Shown: piece after piece, positions 25,266 to 36,837 of the stretch
How positions within the stretch are numbered: the stretch's first letter is position 1
Layout: each line of letters begins with the position of its first letter
NCBI GenBank assembly: GCA_014773175.1
Contig: VXCM01001416.1
Location: 62,001 to 126,000, forward strand
Direction of reading: 5' to 3'
DNA: 64,000 nucleotides
DNA from: Lucifuga dentata
Taxonomy: Eukaryota; Chordata; Actinopteri; Ophidiiformes; Bythitidae
Made by a program: the position numbers and the translations under genes
The notes under the pieces: model-generated
Database searches by the model: none
Told to the model about the DNA's origin: nothing
What the model saw: the letters and a program-made list of their open reading frames with translations, nothing else

Positions 25266-25326
25266 CACACGAAAGGGCCACCATACAGATGAGGGGAGTC
25301 CATCTGCAATCCCGTACCCCTGACAT
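25266..25326 (-). CDS. Candidate first coding exon of a minus-strand secreted or membrane protein
   Basis: On the minus strand an ATG at 25326 (ACC before it) opens MSGVRDCRWTPLICMVALSC plus one base, then a consensus GTGAGT donor starts at 25265. The peptide has a basic N-terminal region (two Arg) followed by a hydrophobic run, as in a signal peptide exon. It lies at the downstream end of a CpG-rich block of about 1.2 kb that could be its 5' UTR and promoter. I do not recognise the gene, and no later exon was identified in positions 1-25265. The single N at 25233 lies inside the putative intron. Confidence 0.35.
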
Positions 25327-26590
25327 GGTAGAAATCCCAGTCTGGATGTTAAATCCCAGATGGAGCCGGTGGTGGGTAAATAAAGGTCTCTGCAGGTGTT
25401 AGCCTCCACACGGCGCTTGTTGCAGTTCCTCCGATGCTCTTAAGTTGGGTAATGCGCAATAGATGAGTGTCTACGACAGTCTGAGCGCGCGCGCGAGTGA
25501 CCGAACGCGTGCGCTGCCTCAGTCGTGGTTCTAGCCTATCTTGTTTTCAAAAACCGCGTCCGGTTCCAGTCTTTAAGCAGCAAACCGAAGGCACGGCCGA
25601 ACTGCGTCTTCTCCAAGCAGAAGAAAAGCGTTTTTTTTCCTCCACATGGGAGAGGAAAGTTACAGGTATTCCTCACCAAATCTTGAAACTGGAGGAGAAA
25701 AGAAGCAAAAATGTTCTAGAAACGGATCCAAGTCCTTGTGCCAAATCCGATAAATGCCCCCCCCNAAAAAAAAATCGTCAATCAATGGACATCATTGGAG
25801 AGATGACGTGCGTCCCTGGCTTAAAACAAGAGAGGTCTGCGTCCCAAAAATGACTAGACTGGTCAAAATAAAAAATCCAGAGAGAAAAGACTGATCGAAT
25901 TTATCTGAATTGTTTGCTATTCTCCAATTTGAAAATGAAATAATGAAATCCCTTTGCGCAAATCACGGAAACGCTGGAGTGATGGGGCGAAAACGCGTCC
26001 AACGGCTCCGCACCGTTACGGTTCAGCTGCCAAATGTGACTTCGCTGTTTTCACGCAAAATCCAGTCAGCAGAGGAAAAATGTGGAAATTAAAACCCGTG
26101 AAATTAAACCACAAAAACAAAGCTTAAAAAAAAAACAAAAAGTGCAGGTTTTGATAGGAAAAAAATGCGCTTTTCCTTCAGCTTTCCAACACTTTGATCC
26201 ACCGCAGCGTGTTGCGATAGTCACTCAGCTGGGTGCCATGATGTTCACACGAGAAGAAAACATCCGGAAAACTCCCGATACTTTCTTATCCTGCTTCACT
26301 TTTTCCCACGTTAAACCACAAAACCGGAGCGGAACCGGAGTCTGAAACCCAGCAGCCAAGTCCTACCAAGTCCCGGTTTTTAATTTTAGTTCCAGCTCCT
26401 TGGCGTCCCTGGACATTTCTATGCCAGTTTTACCGTTGAGGGAACATTTCCGAAGGCTGTCTGAAGAATCGGTCTCCACGGTCTCTCAATGCGCTTCTAA
26501 CTGACGTTCTTGCCGAAATGTGCACAACAGCCACAGCGCGAGCCGGTAAAGCTCGCGTCGCTATAAAACCTTGGTTTCCGAAAAGAATAT
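25327..26590 (-). promoter_or_regulatory. CpG-rich block, candidate promoter and 5' UTR of a minus-strand gene
   Basis: CG dinucleotides are far denser here than in the flanks, including GCGCGCGCGCGAG near 25486 and clusters near 26000, 26210 and 26540. There are no microsatellites or transposons and no long conserved frame on either strand. A TATAAAA lies at about 26560 on the plus strand, so plus-strand or bidirectional transcription is possible. An N at 25765 marks a joint between poly-C and poly-A. Confidence 0.4.
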
Positions 26591-26657
26591 TCAAAATAAA
26601 ACAATGCTGAGTAGTTCGTGTGTAATGATTATAGCCTACTAGGTAATATGAAGCAAA

Positions 26658-26675
26658 TACTACTACTACTACTAC

Positions 26676-26724
<49 letters not shown>

Positions 26725-26743
26725 NTACTACTACTACTACTAC

Positions 26744-26798
<55 letters not shown>
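26658..26798. repeat. (TAC)n(AAT)n microsatellite, duplicated around N 26725
   Basis: Six TAC units, GAATAATAAT and a long AAT run occur twice, 26658-26724 and 26726-26792, separated by one N. The true locus is probably a single tract. Confidence 0.85.
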
Positions 26799-26898
26799 TT
26801 TATTTGATCTTTATTTTATCAGGTAGATCTCAAAGAGATAAAAATTTCTTTTTTCAAAGATCTGGCCAGGATGGCAGCAAGAAAAAACGTGGGAAGCA

Positions 26899-27000
26899 AT
26901 AATAATAATAATAATAATAATAATGAAATAGTTATGACAGTGATAATAGTAATAATAACAAATTGATAGCAATGATAATAATAATAGTAATAATAAGAAG
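26899..27000. repeat. Interrupted (AAT)n microsatellite
   Basis: AAT runs with GAT and GTA interruptions. The minus-strand poly-Tyr/Leu frame is an artefact of the repeat. Confidence 0.75.
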
Positions 27001-27619
27001 TTAATAATGAATGCTTCACAAGCATATTACAAAATACAATATAACATATCTAACAGAGGCAACTCAGATTGAATACTAAAGTAGTGCAAGCGATTATTTT
27101 GAAGTGACATTATATTAAACTACAAACGAAGCATATTACTAGGTGACTAAAAAGTATGTAATTTGTAATACATCTTCGGGGAAAGAAGACGAAATACCTT
27201 GCTGCAGTAATAGCATTTTATTGTGAAGGAGGAACCGGTAATTTTCCGGTATTATTATAGTTAAGTATACTGCACTTGACGGAGATCAAACCACACAAAC
27301 CAAAAATTAATCACGTGAGTGTGTTACCTTCCTCTTCATCATCAGAGGGTACTGCTAGAAAGTATCCTACCGGAGAAAGAAAAATAATCCCTACCGGAGA
27401 AAAGAGCTCAGTCTCTTACCGAGTCACGGCTCTGGTTTTGTCCCGTCATGTAAGGAGTCCGTGAGAGTGTCTCATTTTGCTTATTTACAGCATAATTTCG
27501 AATGTTTCAGGTAATGTCCACTAAATAAAACTCAAACGATAGAGCTAAATTGTTATCTTATCTAATTTTTACTGGACAGTTTTTAAATTAGCTGTTCTTA
27601 CTATTAGTGATAGACCGTC
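27001..27619. other. No recognisable gene
   Basis: Contains two nearby CTACCGGAGAAA units (27369 and 27391). Nothing else notable. Confidence 0.45.
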
Positions 27620-27623
27620 TTAA

Positions 27624-27851
27624 AGGACCAAACGGTGATTTTGCATGTTTAAGCTCAATAAATACTACCCACGTACACATTGGGTTACTGACAACCATTT
27701 TCCAAAACATTCGTTTCCCTGTTATTTTGCCAAATCGCTTAATCTTTCAAAATCAAATATTCAAGTAATACATTTCAAATTATTTTTTTTCTCCTGCTAA
27801 CACACACAATTCTAGAAGGTACAGTCATTTTATTTTACCAGTAAAGGTTGT
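27624..27851 (+). mobile_element. Fold-back element, copy 6, left part (subfamily A)
   Basis: TTAA at 27620-27623, then AGGACCAAACGGTGATTTTG. Collinear with other copies to GTAAAGGTTGT, where a foreign segment interrupts it. The element resumes at 28402. Confidence 0.75.
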
Positions 27852-28393
27852 GTTAAAGATCCTTATATGGGCAGATCAGCAGCAATTAGGTCGCCACCAC
27901 TAGACTGAATGAGAATCAGCTGACAGGTGAATGCATAGCTTTAAATGCCTAGTTGAGAAGCTCACACTCCTTTTGCCAGCAGAAAGCCAGNAGGTGAATG
28001 CATAGCTTTAAATGCCTAGTTGAGAAGCTCACACTCCTTTTGCCAGCAGAAAGCCAGGAGCTTTTCCACCAGTTGTTTGTCTGCATAATATAAGTTTGTT
28101 TCTTTTAATTTAACATTAATGGATCATTTATTTCAATAATATTATTGGTTGCAATTTCTTTAATTATGATGAACCTTATTAGAGTTGGAAAAAACTTATG
28201 TATGTTTCTTTATTTTCCTTTTTAGAAAACAACCAGACAATTCACCTGTTAATCCTTCCGTGTGTGAGAAATAAATTATTGGCAAGAGAAATCCACTTGT
28301 GCTTTGGTGTCTAACATGCACACCCACTGTGTTAATTATTTCCAGACCCACCCAAGCCTTCTCCATAACCCACATCTTCCTGAAGATATTTAA
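27852..28393. mobile_element. Unidentified insertion nested in fold-back copy 6
   Basis: The host reads AAGGTTGT before and TAGGTTGT after the segment, a 7/8 match consistent with an 8-bp target duplication. The insert has no clear terminal repeats or coding frame and includes the assembly duplication at 27925-28057, so the original is about 475 bp. Confidence 0.5.
27925..28057. repeat. Direct duplication of 66 bp around N 27991 (assembly joint)
   Basis: 27925-27990 equals 27992-28057. Confidence 0.85.
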
Positions 28394-28401
28394 TAGGTTG
28401 T

Positions 28402-28698
28402 CTTCTCCTGGGTCTATATTCCCTGGTGGAGACATATATTTTCTTCTAGGTAGCTCTGTGTTGGACCAGTTAAGTAATACTATGACAAAAAAAATGTAAT
28501 AGAGGTTTTTGGATTTCTTATCTCAAGCATTTTTCAAGTATCTACAAGTTGATTTAAACAGCATACTGGAATGAACTGAAATGAAAGGCTGTCTGGAAGG
28601 TTGGAAAAACAATTCTAATACCGCTTCAGTTTTGGAAAATGATTGTCAGTATGTGGTCTGTATTACTGGGTTCAAAATATGCAAAATTGCTGGTATTA
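28402..28698 (+). mobile_element. Fold-back element, copy 6, right part
   Basis: Resumes with CTTCTCCTGGGTCTATATTC and ends GGGTTCAAAATATGCAAAATTGCTGGTATTA, after which the terminus has decayed. Confidence 0.75.
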
Positions 28699-29935
28699 GT
28701 ATTGTTAGTATTCCCATACCAACAAACCATATCTTTGAATGCAAATATTACATTTCACAGTCAGAAACACATTTTACATGGTGCAACTGTATTCCTTCAT
28801 AACAAAGATGGCAGCCAAATGTGCCATACAGTAGCACAACTTGTCCCACATAAGGACGTATGAATGTGTTCATAAAAATTTCTAACTAAAATAAGATTTT
28901 AAAAAAACTGATTAAGAAGGTCATTTTGTGATATGTTACAGGCTACCAATATGAGATACCATTCCTATATGCCATCTTTGATAGAATAGAGTTGCATTTT
29001 GTCAAACAAGTTAGAAACTATTGAACAATGATCATAATGTTATATGCTTATTGTAATCTTTATTACAAGAGGATTATAGTATTCTATTATACAGTATAAT
29101 TCAGCTTGATAGAAGAGTCTTTGGGGATGCCTTCAAAACACCAGTAAATGTTGCCAAACATGCTGGACTTTTAAAGTCTGGCTAATATTTATCTTTGAAA
29201 CAACAGCAATATCTACATAAAATAAATTCAAAATATGACGATGTGAAAACGATTATATAAGAGGCACACAGGGGCTAAGTTGACTATAGGTGATGCAATT
29301 AACAGCTTACTACAACTCTGTCACATCCAAATTCAATAATACAAGTGATACAAGTCACTTTTACTTTGTTTACCCTAAATGTATAAGTTATGATTGTTTT
29401 GAAATGCCAGTCTGCAAACTCTTAACTGCTATGCATAGTAAGCTGGTAGACTAAAGTATAGGCCAGTGAAATAAAATCAATAAAATTGTGGAAAGTTGCT
29501 CTTAATATTTTATTTATTCGCTGTTTGTAGTGCAGAAGGTTGTTGAGCTCATTGTCATTTTCAGAACAGGTTGCAGGAAGGAGATAATCTATGCGACGAA
29601 CAGGCACGCTCGATCCCATTGTGGCCAAAAACTTAACGAGAACAGCTTTCTCTACTTTAGCACCTAATTTATCAAGAGCACTTATGCAAATCAAGTCACT
29701 TGCAATTTTCCAGTTAGAAAACGTGAGGCTGAGCGCTGCAGCAGACAGGTGAGGGAGCAGACTGTGATTCTCTGCTGTGTGAGCCAGGGGCCACAAGGGG
29801 CCATGTCAGTGGGGTTTGACTGCTGGCGGTTCATTTATACATTTTACTTGGCAATTTATTATTTCATCCTCAGAGTTAAAGAGACAATCTGAAAATGAGG
29901 ATTTTTACTTTCTTTTTTATGCTTCTTTGACTTAA
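28699..29935. other. No recognisable gene
   Basis: AT-rich. A minus-strand 124-codon frame at 29422-29796 has no recognisable domain. Confidence 0.45.
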
Positions 29936-30385
29936 AGGGCCATACAGGCAATCATGCATGTTTGAGCCCAATAACACAGCCCACATACAGTATATGGTAT
30001 GTTACTGACAATTTCCAGAATATAAACCCACATTTTTATTTTTTCTTTTATTCTTTTAAATCCCCTAATTTTCAAAATCAAATATTCAGGTGATGCACAC
30101 CCACCTTAAAATTCAATTTTTTCACTTTCTAAAATGTATGCACTATTGTAGAAGGCTTTTACTGCATTTTACTTTTGTGGTAAAAGCCTTCTTCTCCTGG
30201 GACTATATTTCCTGGTGGAGAAATACATTGTCTTCCGTGCAGCTCCATGTTGGATTGGTTAAATACTGTTACTTCGGCAAAAAAAACCCTAACTGACATC
30301 TTGGTTCCTGTGATGGATTACAGTCAGCACCATAATGTATGTATGGATTGTATGGGCTCAAACATGCGCGATCACCGTATGATCC
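29936..30385 (+). mobile_element. Fold-back element, copy 7 (subfamily A, internally deleted)
   Basis: Begins AGGGCCATACAGGCAATCAT after TTAA (29932-29935) and ends GATCACCGTATGATCCT before TTAA. About 100 bp are missing between GTGATGGATTAC and GTCAGCACCATAATG relative to full copies. Confidence 0.8.
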
Positions 30386-30388
30386 TTT

Positions 30389-30416
30389 AAACATGCAAAA
30401 TCACTGGTATTGTCCT
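30389..30416 (+). mobile_element. Solitary right terminus of another fold-back copy
   Basis: Directly after copy 7, AAACATGCAAAATCACTGGT ATTGTCCT then TTAA repeats the right-end motif a second time with different diagnostic bases (ATTGTCCT against ATGATCCT). Confidence 0.6.
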
Positions 30417-31359
30417 TTAAATTGGATGCATGACAAATAAAAGCTTTTGGAGTGAAACTATTATAGCACGCATTTCCAAACAACAACTAAGATTACTATT
30501 TTTAATTGGATTAAGTACAAATTATGTTTTTTTGGAGACATCATAGTGCAACATATCCAAGTCTTGACATCAGTCCTGAAATTTGGATTATTAGGTTCCA
30601 CCAGAAGGTTTGGCAGTAAATTGTCTGTACATAATGGAAAGAAAGATGTTTATGAATGGAAATAGAAAGGGTGGGCATTTCTGGGCGAGAGGTGAGCCCT
30701 GCTGGATCCCAAAGGTGGTTTCTGTAGAGTAAGAGGGTGAAATGCCTGGTATAAAGTTTTCTAGTCGAGAGATCTGAGCCCAAAGATATAGATAGATCTT
30801 GTGCTTAAGGCAGTCACTTAAAATTTTATGATCTATACATACAGTAAGATATAAAATGATTAAACTTGAACATTCAAGAAGACCATGTCTACTGTGTAAG
30901 GTCAAGGCTTTTGACAGAATGTACTGTAAGTAAAACTTTCATCATACCGTTTTTAAAACATGTCACTACAGAGAGCTTCACAGACTCAAAGAAGCAATTC
31001 TAAGGATTCATCCAAGCATACAAGGATGTAATGATATATAAAGTCAGAAATACTTGTGTATGGTATGTAAAAACACAGATTTTTTTATGTGAAAAGTGAG
31101 TTTTTAAGTGTCGATGTAGAGGTAAAAAGTGAAGCCGTCTTACATTCTAAACTTGGAAGGAGGAACAGCTACATGTTCTTGAGTGGAGGACACAAGTTAG
31201 TTTGCCATGTTTGCATTGTTATACCCAAAGCCTTTCAAATAATTAAAATCTATATAGTAATTCTGTAGCCACTAGCAGACAGTGCAACAAAGCAATAAAT
31301 AGTGCTTTATAGTACCTAGAATAATTAAAGCAGTGAGGACCTGCACAATTGAAAGCCAC
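30417..31359. other. No recognisable gene
   Basis: AT-rich. Short frames only. Confidence 0.45.
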
Positions 31360-31615
31360 CTGAGGGGAGGACCCAGCACATTTAAGGGGAGGAGCCAACA
31401 CATCTGATGGGAGGAGCCAACATATATGAGGGAAGGCCAGCACATCTGAGGGGAAGTCAACAAGTCTGAGGGAGGAGCAAACACATCTTGGGGCTCATCA
31501 TATCTGAGAGGAAGAGCAAACACATCAGAGGGGAGGGGCCAGCACATCTGATGGGAGGGGCAAACACATCTAAGGGGAGGGCAATACATCTGAGGGGAGG
31601 AGCCAACTGGGTGCA
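31360..31615. repeat. Degenerate GGGAGGAGCCAACACATCTGA minisatellite
   Basis: About ten units of 22-28 bases with the core GAGGGGAGGAGCCAACACAT followed by CTGA. Unit length varies. A 117-codon Cys/Pro-rich minus-strand frame is simply the translated repeat. Confidence 0.8.
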
Positions 31616-32029
31616 CAGCAGACAATGTTAGGCTAGGACATCGTCAGCCACATGGCAAACCAACACTCACGAGTGTGTGAGGAGGGTCTGACATATCTGA
31701 GAAAGAGAGAATGCTGTGTTGCATTGTAGGAGACAACTGCAACTTTCAGACTCACGTCTGGACAGGGACAACAGATGAAAATGAGCTATCTGGGCTAACT
31801 CTGGCTCATTGACAGTTTTCTGTTTTTGCTGCTGATCAATAAGCATTGTCGCTGACAAATAAACTAATGAAGCATATAAAAGAAATGAAATCAAAAAAGT
31901 ACTTAGTAAATTGCACAGCCATAAAGCTAAAGATTATAACTTTTTGAAAGCTGCTACCCTTAGCAGAGAGAGAGGAGGGTGCACAGTAAATTGATGTGGA
32001 AGCCTGCTGTTAATTTGCATCGGTCAATC
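31616..32029. other. No recognisable gene
   Basis: Nothing supported. Confidence 0.45.
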
Positions 32030-32310
32030 AATACATTTACACGCTATACTCAGAGTATTGGTCTGTACTGCGATTTAGGCAATAATGCGAGTGAGACGTA
32101 TACGTGAACAGAATTAATAGGATTTTGCAATTTGGCGAATACGCATGATGTGTTGCATAATCGGAGTATGCAGAGGATCCACCAAGTGAGGAAATACATG
32201 AGGAGGTGGCTTACTCCAGTTTATGCCAATTTCAATGTAATTATGGTGTTTACATGATGTTTGGGAAAAAATTATTTATTGCCTTAATCTGTGTATAATC
32301 GAAGCTTTAA
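32030..32310 (+). repeat. Dispersed repeat pair, member 1 (partner about 39210-39400, inverted)
   Basis: The block TCTGTACTGCGATTTAGGCA ... AATTAATAGGATTTTG reappears reverse-complemented near 39320-39380, and CAGTTTATGCCAATTT reappears as AAAATTGGCATAAAC near 39226. Probably a non-autonomous DNA transposon; its ends (TTTACACG / GGTGTTTACATGA) are not firmly set. Confidence 0.5.
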
Positions 32311-33639
32311 CATGCACCAACAACTGTGCTGCAGATTGTATAACTAACTTTATTTTTCATCTGATACTTTGAGTGAAGATATGATGCTCAAGGTTAATCA
32401 TCTTTGAATGCTGGTAAAGTACTTGTGACAAATATGCAACCTGCTTAGCTGATAAGAATCTTGTACGCAGCACATGTATCAAGATTACGCGTAAAGAAAA
32501 GTGAAGTTTTTGGCCATAAAATTTTATTGTGGGATTTTTACATTTTTCCCGTTTTCTCATAAATAATTAGAGTCATCTGTGCATCTTATAACCAATCTCC
32601 TGAATTTACTATAAAAGAAAATTACAAATAAACAACATATAATGTATATTTTACAACAAAAGCCAATACAAACCTTGTTAGTGAATGTTAACATTTAGGG
32701 CAATATATGTTGCTTTAGAAGGGCTGTTCTGAGATCTGATTTGCCAGTTTTTCTTTGTAATTTTCCAAAACCAACAATGGACAGGGCAAAATGTGTAGCA
32801 AACTACATGGTTCCAGGTTGTGGTCTGCTGAAATTAAACAAAAATTAAACCCTGTGGTGGTTTTAATGCAGCTGTGTGCTCACCTATCCTTGCAATGTCA
32901 TGAGGGAGGTTTAGCAGTCATCTGAGGAAGACTGTTTTCCAGGGTGAGTGTTTAGTCATTAAAGCCTCAAGCGTCGGTAGAAGGGCCAAACAAACAGCAG
33001 CAGGAGGCATCACAGCAGCACAATAGTCCTTTAGAAACTGATGCCAATTCTTGCTGAAGCGTTTAATTTCCACTTTGACACATAAGCCATTAAACTCTCT
33101 GACTGGGACCTCAGTGACTCTGGAAACTGCTTCACTTTGTTGACATGGCCACAGGGAGCTTTCTGTAACACACTCCACTCCCTCTGACACCGTAGGATAT
33201 TATATGATTATACTTAGTGCATTTTGAGTTGTGCAAGGTGAATGTTAAGCTACCCTTCAAGAGGAGTTTGTTTCCAGAACTGTCTGGAGTCCACAGCCAT
33301 TTTTGTAGTCTTACTTTTTCATTAAATTTGGTTTTCAATTGCCTCCTAAAAGCTGCACTGTAAAAATCTTGATTAAAAAAATGCATTGTAAAAATGCACA
33401 ATTACACATTTTACCGTGCCAGTTTTCTGTCTTTCTACATCTACTGATTTTTGAGGAATTTTGTTTCTAAAATGAAGTAGAAAAGCCTAAATTCAATGAA
33501 AATTTAAATTACAAATGAAAACAGTCCAAGAGAGTTAAAGTACACAGTAAATAATCCACATAAACTAAAGCTATAGGGAGTATCTCAGGAACTAAAAGTC
33601 GCCTCAAGGCATTCTCTGTCTGGATTAATTTTTCCCCCA
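32311..33639. other. No recognisable gene
   Basis: AT-rich. A minus-strand 90-codon frame at 32918-33190 lies in less AT-rich sequence but matches no family I know. Confidence 0.45.
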
Positions 33640-33659
33640 TCATCTAAAAAATATGACGA

Positions 33660-34145
33660 AAATTTGACAAATTTGACAAACTGGTGCAATGCCTGTTGAA
33701 AACATGCCTGTTTGGACCGGGTTGGACTTTGTGGTGCGTGCTGGAGCCTGACATAAAGTGCCTGTGGAGCAGAGCATATTTTGCCACGCCAGGAGCGTAT
33801 CCTGCTGCCACACCTGGAGCGTGTTCAGACTGGGCTGGGCTTTATGGTGTGCGCCACAGCCTGTCATAAGTGGCCTTGAAGTACAGCATATGCTGCCACA
33901 CCTGGGGCATATCCTGCCACTGCACCCAGAGTGTATCCTGCCACACAGACTACTTTTTACCAACACAGTTCAATTCGATAACCGTCATCCAAACAACTTT
34001 GCATGCAGCACTGCATGTCCTTGGGTCCTGAACAACGAGCCTGCCGAATTTCAATTTCATACAGTGCTGGGTTCCAGGGATGTTGGTGCCGCAGACAGAC
34101 GGACAGATGGACGGACAGAGATTTCTGGCTTTATAGATAGAAGTA
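33660..34145 (+). repeat. Dispersed repeat, copy 1 (CTGCCACACC... to a GACGGACAGA end)
   Basis: Contains several internal units of CTGCCACACCTGGAGCGTAT type (33780-33945) and ends GCCTGCCGAATTTCAATTTC ... GACAGACGGACAGATGGACG then ATTTCTGGCTTTATAGAT. A second, inverted copy lies at 37555-38385. Frames in it are not supported as genes. Confidence 0.65.
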
Positions 34146-34986
34146 CTGGTTAGAAGACAACAAAAGTTTGCATTTGTAGTTTGTTTGGGGACTGAATGGA
34201 TGTTTAAAAAGCAATATGCGGGTGGGAAGGACAATTGAAAAAAGAAAGTCAAGACTTCCATTTTCAAAATTACAAGGATCTGCTGAATGTTTCTAGTTGT
34301 TTTTCTGCTTTAGTACTTCACTGATACTCGTGTGTATTTTGGCTCTTACTCACTCACTACATCTCTTTATCACACTTTCTCAGTTGGAAAGTCATCTCTT
34401 GAACAGTTATGGCCTCATAGTCGGAATTATGTACACAAGTTGTTGTAGTCTGGAGCAACTTTCATTAATTCCACTAATAGTTCCTGTGCCATCAGTTGTT
34501 TCCGATGGCACAGGTCTGAAACTGCAACCCTGGAACTACATTTAGAGCTGGCTTGATATGGTTGAAATTAAGTTAAAAGCCTCAGAAAGCTAAAAGGTTT
34601 TCAGGTTCCTGGAAATGTTCCTGTGGTGGAAAATTGCCATATGTTAGACTAAATTAATTACACTAAATGAATAACATACTCCGTACTGTCACTCAGCCAT
34701 GTTTCCTGTTTTCCTTTACTTTTTCTTTGTTTTTAATATCTTAACTAAATCATTTGCCTCACTGTCTCATGAACTTTTGGTGCAACTGGACTAACTTTTT
34801 TTCTATCTTAGTGTTTATTCAGCCTTTTGTATCTAGTTTTGATTCATTGTTATCTACTTTTAACTTTCTCTGACTGAGTACTCCTTTATGTCTTTCTTCC
34901 TGCTGCTGCGGTATCAGTCTGTCTATGTCACTTCTGGGAAGCTGTTATCCTAACAGCCTCCCTCCTTTCCTCCCCTTGCCACCCAG
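34146..34986. other. No recognisable gene
   Basis: Pyrimidine-rich towards the right end, where it leads into a strong splice acceptor-like tract. Confidence 0.4.
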
Positions 34987-35083
34987 GTGCATGACCTACC
35001 AGAAGGCTGTCAGACTAGAGGATCAGCTCCCTGCTCTTCATCAAAAGAAGAGGATGAACAGCTGAGAATCTCTCTTGCTGCAG
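34987..35083 (+). other. Candidate orphan exon
   Basis: A long pyrimidine tract ending TTGCCACCCAG (34986) precedes 97 bases open in one frame (VHDLPEGCQTRGSAPCSSSK then EEDEQLRISLAA), followed by CAG|GTATAT. The product is not recognised; the acidic tail only loosely recalls a ubiquitin-interacting motif. No partner exon was identified. Confidence 0.2.
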
Positions 35084-35977
35084 GTATATCCTGTGCTTCT
35101 TATAAAAAAAAAAAAAAAAAAANAAAAAAAAAAAAAAAAAAGACACTTCAGTGGCAGAAACCGACAATTATTTTGTTAAAATTATCACTTCTCTCTACTT
35201 TCCTACCACTCCTGCTGCTCTATTCAACTGTGGTGGAAGTCTGGAGTCAAACCAAATCTATGACAGGCTCATGTCCTCCTGCAACTTTATCAACCAATGA
35301 GGAAGAAATTACATTGCCAGTACTGTGTTCTCCTCTCTCCATGTCACAAAAGGGTATGAGCATGGGTGAACAGAATTTTTTTTTTGGTCCGGTACTAAAA
35401 TACCAGTAACTTCTTTTTTTGTTTGTTTGTTTGTTTGTTTGTTTGTTTTTTGTTTGTTTTTTGCGTGAGTTAGAAACATTTAGAACAGTTAGAACAGTTA
35501 GAAACATAAAGTTAATCTAATAAAACTAAGCATGATATTTAAACTGATTTACAGTTACATTTACAATGCAATTATTATTACGTCGGAAAGAAAACACTGA
35601 AACGCTTAAAACTTTTTGTGCAGATGTGCCGTAGATCAACTGTCATTAGCAGTGACAAGCTGAACCTGATACCCCATTTATAGAGCGCACACACACCCAC
35701 ACACACACACACACACACTCCCAAGTGGGGTATATGCGCTCCCAAACTCTGTGTCACTTCCATTTCACCACAATTGTTTCCAGATGGTTAAAAACGTGTA
35801 GTATTGGCTATTTGTGCACTGCAGAGGTTCTCAACCTGCAGCAGGTGTCTCTCCTTTCCACTCAGGTGTATTCACATCAGATGAATGCGCTCAGGTCTGC
35901 AAAATGCTATGGCAAATTAAAATAATTTCATTGAAATTTAACCAGAGGGGGAGAGAGAGACAAAGATGGACAAAAAA

Positions 35978-36023
<46 letters not shown>

Positions 36024-36454
36024 CCACGGCTGGCTTAGTAAGCAAATGAGCCTTTACAGGAGAGTCAACCATTTTGCAAATAAGGGCGTGTATGTAGACT
36101 GTGTGCAATCCAGCTCTGACATTCAGACACCAATGGCCGAAAATATAAATGATCCTGTGCACAAAAAACAGATTGTGCAGGGGAACTTCATGAATATCTC
36201 TGAACCTGGCCCACTGCATGTGAACAGGGTGACGGCTTAGGTCCCCACCATTTCCTGGGGGCCCTCATAGAAAAAAGTTTTAGTTTTTTTTTTTTCCATA
36301 GTCTACTTGGTTGTATTTTCAAGGTCACATGCAAAGCTCCAAGTGCAGATATTGTATAGGAAACGCTCTGTTTGTCTTGAAGTTTCTATTTACTGGCTCT
36401 TATCTTGGCAGTGTAGCAAACAATAAGCAACCTTGTGGTCGATAACAATCCCAA
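35084..36454. repeat. Microsatellite-rich stretch without a gene
   Basis: Contains a poly-A joint with N (35123), (TTTG)n at about 35418-35461, (CA)n at about 35689-35718, and (CT)n at about 35978-36020. Frames through these tracts encode low-complexity peptides only. Confidence 0.7.
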
Positions 36455-36458
36455 ACCA

Positions 36459-36501
<43 letters not shown>

Positions 36502-36518
36502 ACAAATAAGAGTNACCA

Positions 36519-36561
<43 letters not shown>

Positions 36562-36573
36562 ACAAATAAGAGT
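36455..36573. repeat. (CA)n microsatellite duplicated around N 36514 (assembly joint)
   Basis: 36455-36513 equals 36515-36573 (59 bp), each an ACCAAG-(CA)n-AATAAGAGT unit. Confidence 0.85.
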
Positions 36574-36837
36574 CCTGTTCCACAGTTTAGACTTGGTTCA
36601 TTTGTGAAAACCTTTCCATGTCAGCATTGCTCAAGGGCGCGAGAGAGTAAACAGGGCCAGGTCTTTGTAAAAGTGTTCATCGCTACTGTCCTTGCTACTA
36701 CCTCAGTCCAGAACTGCACAGCTTGACAGTCGTCTTTTGTTTTCCATTCATAGAAGACTGCTGCATAGCTCAACGTGAACGTTCTGAGAGAGAATCACAG
36801 GCAGGATAAAAGCTGACACTTACTTCCATGTGCTGAC

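Noticed and set aside
26555..26570. TATAAAA as proof of a plus-strand promoter
   Set aside because: No plus-strand exon follows. Downstream is an (AAT)n tract, so it is recorded only as a possibility.
27277..27400. Repeated CTACCGGAGAAA units considered as a CRISPR-like or regulatory array
   Set aside because: Only two units, no spacers of constant length, and a vertebrate genome context.
31272..31625. 117-codon Cys/Pro-rich minus-strand frame
   Set aside because: It translates a degenerate minisatellite, so repetition of the peptide reflects DNA repeats and not a protein family.
32918..33190. 90-codon minus-strand frame as a gene
   Set aside because: No recognised domain, no splice context and no start environment. 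Length is within chance for this composition.
35938..36219. Arg/Glu-repeat and Ser/Leu-repeat frames
   Set aside because: Translations of a (CT)n microsatellite.
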